NCBI RefSeq assembly: GCF_029227915.1 | Contig: NC_079884.1 | Span: forward strand, 26,040,001-26,104,000 | Source of the DNA: Hydractinia symbiolongicarpus | Lineage: Eukaryota > Cnidaria > Hydrozoa > Anthoathecata > Hydractiniidae | Direction: 5' to 3' | DNA: 64,000 nucleotides | Shown: one piece after another, positions 56,680-64,000 of the stretch | Numbering within the stretch: position 1 is the stretch's first letter | How the letters are laid out: every line of letters starts with the position of its first letter | Position numbers and translations under genes: made by a program | Notes under the pieces: model-generated | Databases searched by the model: none | What the model was told of the DNA's origin: nothing | Seen by the model: only the letters and a program-made list of their open reading frames with translations

Positions 56680-59600
56680 GTTCCCTTGATTGACAGCCGT
56701 TTTAATTTATCGCTCATTAAAAGCATTCTTAATTTCCCGTATATTGTTTTAACGAGCAGATTTGATAACACCTAAATTATTCTAATTAAGTCATCTAGAT
56801 TCGCAATTACGTTCGTTAAACAATGATAAATGGCATAAATTTCTTTTTCTTGCGGTTTTTGAAAGGTTGTGAAAGTTCATAAAATAAGAGAAAAAGAGTT
56901 AAAATCGTTAAATATGCGCATTACATCGTATTATAGGTTTATTGTCATGTTAATGTCTTCCTACGCGTTGCTTTAACAACATATCCAGAACAATCAAGAA
57001 TCACTCATGCTGAAAAAGATTCTTTTGTTTCTTTTTTTGTCAGAACATTGTGGATGACTCAAATTGTATTTAAATAAAAAATGATGCAGTTTTCCATGCT
57101 TTAAAAATGCTGAGAAAAAACATTGTAATAGATACATAAAACTTCAAGTGCAATTCTGCTCAATGTGATTCTTTTTGATTGCTGTATGATGTCTTATTTG
57201 GCTAATGTAGAAAATTGAAATAAAAAAATCATATTTTCACACCAGACATAACCATTATTGATTGGTTTACACCATAAATGAGAGTTGAAGGATATTGTTT
57301 AATTACACTTAAACTATGGAGCCAACATCAAAATGTTTTCTTTGAAATTTTAATACCAAAATATCCTGCATGCTTTGCGTCTTATTTTGATTTAAATTGT
57401 TTTCGTTAGTTTGTTGCTATAAACAAACAGGAAGTACAAAATAAAGAACGGAAAGAAAACATCGCTTGTGCACATTTCATGCAATTTATTTGCCAACTCA
57501 ATTTCAAAACTTGATGAAGCATCTAATTTAAGTCGTTGTTGTGGTATGGGAAAGTTTAGCTCATGTCCAAAACATTGTTCCCACTCTTATGTAAAATCTA
57601 TTCTTCTATATATTCTGTAATAACTCATTAGAAGTAATAGTGGTCGGCTAATAAATTTGTGTTCTACTTAGCTGAAATCTGAACGATACTCCATGGTAAT
57701 TACCATTTAATGCCATATTTAAACGAAGCCGCGCTTGTATGAGTCATTTCTAGAAAAATATGCACAATTTCAGTTCCAAAATTTCCCCCTTGAATATTTT
57801 ATTTTATAATTACAAAAGGAAATTTGGCTTGTCATATCTTTTTACCCTTATTCAGTAAATCATTTTAAAAAACAGTTTAGGTTTAGGAAATTTAAAATTC
57901 AATAGGCAATACCATGCGGATATTAGGACTAATAGATCTTTTCCAGATGTCGTTATGGTATGGTGCGGAAACTTGCTTCATACTCGGTTTTTCTGAGCTA
58001 AAGAACAAAGAAGAAAGGAGTAAATATATGTTTCCGTTCATTCTCTTTCAGAGTACTAATCTTTTGACATTTTGCTTAATATTTCTTTTAATCGTTTTTT
58101 GATTTACCTAACAGTCGGAAGTATGTGAAAGGATGATTTAGAGCAAAAGAAATTAAAATCGAGTTTAAAAGAAATAATTTATAACCTCCACATGTCGCAA
58201 CTTCAATTCTTTCTTTTCCCCTTAAAAAGTCTGCAATTTTAACTAAGGCATACGTGAACTTTCATGGAGCATCATCACTGGCAGTTTCGGTATAAGTTAG
58301 TTCAATATAACCATGAAAATTAAAAGACCTGTTTCTCTGCAAATTTCCATAGTTAAACTCACCCACACATTTTAAGCCACGCAGATTAGAATACACTGTG
58401 ACAAAGAAATATATTTGGCATTTGACTAGCAAAGGCTATTGTTGTCTAATTAGCTACCATGCTTTGTGTAAATGCATTGACCGTTTGCTTTCCTGTTTGC
58501 AACGTGGTTAAAAGTTTCTATTGTTCTAAGATTACAAATGATGCTTTGTTGACGATTCTACGAACAGAGTGACGGTTGGCGTAAAAATTCAGAGTCAATG
58601 TTGTATTTCGGAACATGTTTTTAAGAGTTAATTGTTCTCCTTTTGATACTTCACGTTTTTATAATTTCCCCTTAAAAATCATTTCAATGGAGAGGTTAAT
58701 GTCCAAAATATATACGAACATCATAAAAAGATTTGTTGTACAAGATTTTCTCCTTCTTTTCCGCAAAGCTGAAAGCATTTCTCAATTTGTGGTGAAAACG
58801 CAATATAAGTGACGTTCTTAATAAAATCTCGTTAACAGGAAACCATTTCTCCTAAATCATTTATATTGGGAAAAAGGAGTGACAATCAGCAAACTTGAGC
58901 TGATTTAATTGGCATTTAACTTTTCTATTGTTAATCAAGCACAATCGCAATTATAGTCTTGATGGCGTAAGGTCATCTCTTGTTGAAATCGTCAGTGTCT
59001 TTAAGCAAGATGTACCTTCCGGAGGATTTCTTTCTATTGCGCACAAATGAATGTATATCGGCGGAAGCCAATGTCATTCAACGATCTTGAACCTATAAAA
59101 ATGAAACAAAATTAACTTTCTAAGATTCTTTGATCTGTTGGAATTACCAAAATCAGGATATTTTTCTCTCTTTTAAGCTTCATGCAAAACAAATATTCAT
59201 TTTCTTAATACTTGCAAGGTTACTTTTTTCACAAAAGTACCAATATTTATTTTTAACTGTTGACTAACAGTCATGAGTTCATCTATTGGCCGATAAAGGT
59301 GAGTAACCTCACATTTGGTGGATGAGGGAGGAGGAAGGCGGAAGAGGGCGAAAAACGATGGCAGTATTATAAGCATTTTAATATTATTTAACTGAGTAAA
59401 TTATTTTCAGGTCACACCACAGTGGGATCCAATCTTGTTCTGATGTGCAGAAACAGAAACCTACTTGATTAACATGTCCGTTAATTTTCAGTTTTTCAGT
59501 GCCGCAATAGACATTACCATGCACTCTTTTTCATTGGGATTCTTTGAGACAATTAAGGGTGGTATGCGTGACAAACAATGACAGCAATATTCGTCATCGG

Positions 59601-62600
59601 TCTTACAAATTATTTTGATGAAGTTTATCATTTAATTAATCGCAAATATATTCAGCGTTTGTACATTTTGAATCATGCGTTTGAAAAATAAATTCGTTAT
59701 TAGAACGAACGTGTTACGATTGCATCAAACAAATAGAGTAAAAAAATATACTAGCTTTGAAATGAAGTTAATGTTGGTAAAATTAGACAAGAAAAAAGGA
59801 AAAACAAACAATGATAGAAGTATCAGTTAGATTGGTGACGATTGGAAACCGGAAAGTGGTTTTTGACGCAGGTAGAAAGTTGCTGAAGTGGTTTGTACAA
59901 GTTTGGAGTTACGTAATCTCGCAATATACTAAACAAAAGATTTAAACGTTTGTGAAAAATATCTAAGCGACCAACGCTGCCGGGGATTTAAAGATAGCAA
60001 AGTCATAGTGGTTTAAAATAATAGCAAATCCGATACACAGTCAGCAGATTTCGTGGACGTGTTATGCAACTTTTTATTCAATAACACGGAAGTGAGATGA
60101 ATTATAAAAATAAGGTCAAAAAGTTAGTCAATTGTGACTAATGAATTATACCTCATTTTTATTCTTCGTGCATTGTCAAAAAGCGTAGGAGAGAGGAACA
60201 TTGAGATCGTTCTAATTGGCTACTTAAATATCACGTGCACCTCCCCTTTTCATTGTTGCCCTTTGATTTAGATAAAACAATTTCGTCCTCAAAGAGAAAC
60301 ATTATTGTTTTTCGCGGATATGGCTGATTGATTTATCTCACTTGTTTCGCCCACGATGCGCATTGTAGTTTTCCTCTTCGAAATATTTTGTCTCTCACAT
60401 TTTCAGTTTTAGACAAGATAAAATACTGGATAGCATTAAAAATAAACAGAATTTAAAGTATATCAGAGAAGCTAGATCTGTAGCTGTAATTTGCAGTGGA
60501 ATTTTTTTGTTGAAAAGAGAATTCAGGCAACACTTCAGTAAAAATAACTTTAGAAATAACTCAGGATGCTTTGTTGCTAAAATGTTGCTTATTTCAATAA
60601 TTCCAAGAATTAATCGTAAAAAGGAAAACAAAGAACTTTTATGTTGCATGATGGAAAGCTTTATGTTCGCCACGTCATTTTGTATATTTTGTGTCATTTA
60701 ATAAAAAGCAACAAAATCTTGAAACTTTAGTGTATTTTCAATTTTTCATTGAATCTAACACCTTTCTAATTTGTTGTTTCTAAAAAGTCTCAGTACGGTC
60801 ACGTCGCCCTTGTTAAAAATCAAACAAACAGGAGTAGTTGTCTGTCGTTCAGAATCAAAATAATTACAACAGACTACCTTGGGGCAGACCTTTTCTCTAT
60901 TTTTTTGTCTTCTTTTGATTAAAACTTTTGAAATTTTACTTTTAACGCTAATCCGTAACACATCTTTTTTATATAAGAAAGGTAGTCTGGATGTTTTTAA
61001 AAATAGAAAAAATATCACTGTTATATATTATTAAATAATACTTTTGATAATAAAAATTTTAAAATAAAAATAAAATAAATAACGAAACATATAAAAAGTT
61101 CAACCACTATGTTTTCGTGCTTGTTCCCATATTATTTTTTAAATCAATTCAACTGAATTAATCAAAGTATAATATCCCAAGACAACAACAACAGACAACA
61201 AAAATAATCGCGGCAGACAAAAAACAATTTTCACAAGCTAAATAAGCAAAATAAAATAAGAAGCGGTAAGATTAAAATTTGCGAAAATTGTTCCCTTTTT
61301 TATTAGATAGAATTAGTATGATTATGTAAATATAATAATGCGAAAGTCATTTAGAGATAATTACAGAAATAATTTCTTTCACTTTTTGACGTCACCGAGT
61401 TTTAGTTTCCTTTTTATTGATCTCTTTGAGCACGATTTTTTCCCAGACTTATTCATCAGATTATTGTTGTGAAAAATTAAGCTGTATATGGGAGGAGAGA
61501 AGTTAATTATCTTTATATCAATTTTGTGGAGGATTACAGAATAGAAGTAGTTGTGGACTGTGTATCTAATTCTTTTGTATTCTGTATAGTAATGACATCT
61601 TTTGACTGAAATTTGTCTGACGTCAGTATTGTAATTGTTATGACCCGCTGGATTGAATCAAATAATCAGACTGTAAAATCTCTTTGAAGTGTATATTCGT
61701 AGGATAAAAAATCATCTTAAAAAGTGGCTGTTTAGGAGGAAATGCGTGAACCACAAATTTACCGCACGGCTAGTATCTTGAAATATTGAGACCAATTTAC
61801 TTAATTTAATATTTGGAAAATTTGACATATGATTATTAGTGAACTATAGTCTTTACAAATTTCGTCAAAATAAAATTTAAGTTAACATTGCTACGCCAAA
61901 TCGAGTATTTACAGCTCACATTTTTCATTTATTTTCATTTTAACAACGACAGTGTACATCTTTCTGTGCACTTTATATAACTTTTACCAGCGCATTATTT
62001 TCCTTCTTTCGATTAAAAATTAGGATAACGAGATGCCAAGCGTATTGCTATGAGCAAAGAAACGGAAAAAATTACATTTCATCATAATGCAAAATTTTTC
62101 GCAGTTTGTTTAAATACATATAAAAGGCCATTCTTTAAGAACAAACGAACATTAATCAAATTCAGCCTTGATGGAAATGGAAAGAGCTGTCAAATAAATT
62201 TGCGATGACGCAGTTCGACAGAAACAAATGTCCACTCTATTTTTTGCTAATTTCTGTCTCCTTTTTAATTACATAATTAGTTTTGGTAAATAATAAGTAA
62301 AAAGGTTGGAAATGAGTATGAAAAAATTGGCGCCTTTAAACTACAATGCCTTATTGAAAAATTACAGCCTTAAATGAAGTAACTCAAACATCATCATTTT
62401 CCTTATTATATAAATTATACAAGGCAGGTCAAGATTTTTTTAATTAACCATAATACATTTTGACTAAGATTTAGTGATACCTATTTTTTGTATGTTTGCT
62501 AACAAATATTCATTATTCGCACTATAATAACATTACGTGTAAATTCTCTGTGACATTGCGATTTGCCAAAGTATCTGCTAGTTTGAGTTTGGTCTTAAAT

Positions 62601-64000
62601 CTAATTTCTGCACGTCTTATAATCGGGTCCTTGCTTGATCATGGTTTTTAACAACTGTGTTAAAGAGTTGACTACTAAGAACCAATATTCGGCTTAATTT
62701 ATAGTTACGCAGAACAAATTTGTTGCATCATGAGCACGAACAAGTTTTTTGTTGAGAATGACGGTGTGTTTGGTAGGAGAAGCAACGCAACTTTTGGAAT
62801 GATTTGTATCCCTAAATAAAGTGTTCTTAGCAAATATTCGGCCCAATTTTATTTAATGCTTAGATACCAAACAATTTTAAAACTGAAGATTCTTATTACA
62901 ACACTACCATGAACTACAAGCTAAAACGCAGTGAAATTCAAATTCAATGAAAAGAGAAGACGTTTTGAAGTTTCCTTTCTCCATAAAAATAACTTAAATT
63001 GTCAGCTGTATCAACCCGTTTCAATTTAAAACAAAGAGAATGCAAGATATAATAATATTAGTTTCACTTTAATGACTCAAAAAATGTCTTTTTTCGCATG
63101 GACCTTTGTGACATTAAATTCTGTGGCAGCTCTTTTTACAATCAGTTTAACTCTTAATCAGGGCAGTTTATAAATACATTCTAAATTGTGCGTCGGTTTT
63201 TCAATATTGTGAAAATAAATCAAATTATACTTAACGGGCTATTAGCTGGTAATTTTCACCTAACGTATGTAAACTCTTCTTTATAGCTCAATCATGTTCG
63301 AAATATAATAAAACAAGACGGCTAATTTTAAATGTCGACGCCACAAGTAATTAAATTGGTTGTTTCTGTATTAGAGTCGGCGTTTTGAAACTGTCAATGT
63401 TACAGCGAGGCTTTAGGTTATTTGATTAGATCATTTCTCTTGGAACACGCCAATTGCTGTTTCACATCAAGACGGCAAAATTTTCCCTCAAATTTAACGA
63501 CCTTTGTGGCAACGTAGATTATTTTTTTGTGCAGGCGCGCTAGGAAACGCCACTAGCAAATTTTAAAATTTTTAAAAACGGACGACAAAAATACCTTTGT
63601 ATTATTAATTTTTTCCAAAAAATCCTAATTTCCTCACGTAAAATATGTAGCTAATCTAAGATTAACTAAGTAACCATAAATATATTATTTTTTAAATCCA
63701 AAATTTTTGAAAGTTTTGTAAGAAATGAAAAAAAATTAAAATTGATTGCTCCAATGAATTCTTTTTAGGATCAATGACTTTTAGAAATGTCCTAATTAAG
63801 GTTTGTCTATAAGTTTCATTTAGATAACCGATACCAACAAAGTTTATTAACAAAATAATCATTCAGAAAAGCAAGTCTCCAATGAAAAAACTTCACACTT
63901 TGTAAACTTCGACATATTTTGAACCGTAAAACGTTAGGGCCAGACCAAGCATTGGACAGAATTAAAATCAAATCAAATCAATACTTCTATACTTCTCAAG
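56680..64000. other. Non-coding region upstream of the GFI1-like gene
   Basis: No coding sequence recognised on either strand over 7.3 kb. A 22-bp phrase at 63501-63521 (CCTTTGTGGCAACGTAGATT) resembles the start and 5' flank of the SINE at 25321 and may be a 5' scrap of a second copy. The size and emptiness fit a regulatory domain, but I cannot point to specific enhancers. Confidence 0.4.

Overview
The window is AT-rich animal DNA: spliced genes with GT-AG introns, genes far apart, and many decayed transposable elements between and inside them. The gene families recognised (SLC22 transporters, TTI1, a GFI1/Senseless zinc finger with a SNAG start) place it in Metazoa. Low GC, gene deserts tens of kb long, and splice acceptors lying only 7-12 nt before start codons would fit a cnidarian, perhaps a hydrozoan, where spliced-leader trans-splicing is known. 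The species is an inference and is not proven by the sequence.

Layout. All four recognised genes are on the minus strand. At 1-415 lies the N-terminal part of an SLC22-type solute carrier, cut by the window edge. A complete tandem paralogue with an uninterrupted coding exon follows at 2930-4528. From 10505 to 22728 runs a nine-exon TTI1 gene (the TELO2-TTI1-TTI2 cochaperone that stabilises PIKK kinases). I joined its exons by splice sites, reading phase and similarity to animal TTI1. From about 22.7 to 55 kb no conserved gene was recognised, only two weak short ORF candidates (34592-34843 plus, 49848-50063 minus). At 54987-56570 lies a two-exon GFI1/Senseless-type repressor with a SNAG motif and four C2H2 fingers. 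The rest, to 64000, appears non-coding.

Mobile DNA dominates the remainder: a tRNA-derived SINE with a tetranucleotide tail (about 25328-25735), a frameshifted reverse transcriptase relic (about 29885-30445), pogo/Tigger-like TA-flanked elements (11881-12235, 5010-5188), and a series of terminal-inverted-repeat elements of about 0.6-1 kb (9526-10161, 19357-20123, 22833-23542, 26937-27553, 28104-28985, 39581-40537). Several of these share one design: each family carries its own short motif, mostly a palindrome, repeated many times behind both inverted ends. This is the most unusual structural theme here. Short perfect hairpins with 16-26 bp arms and 3-6 nt loops also recur.

The genes do not form one pathway. 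The SLC22 pair looks like a local tandem duplication, TTI1 is a housekeeping gene with element-laden introns, and the GFI1-like gene is isolated in a large gene-poor domain, as is common for developmental regulators.
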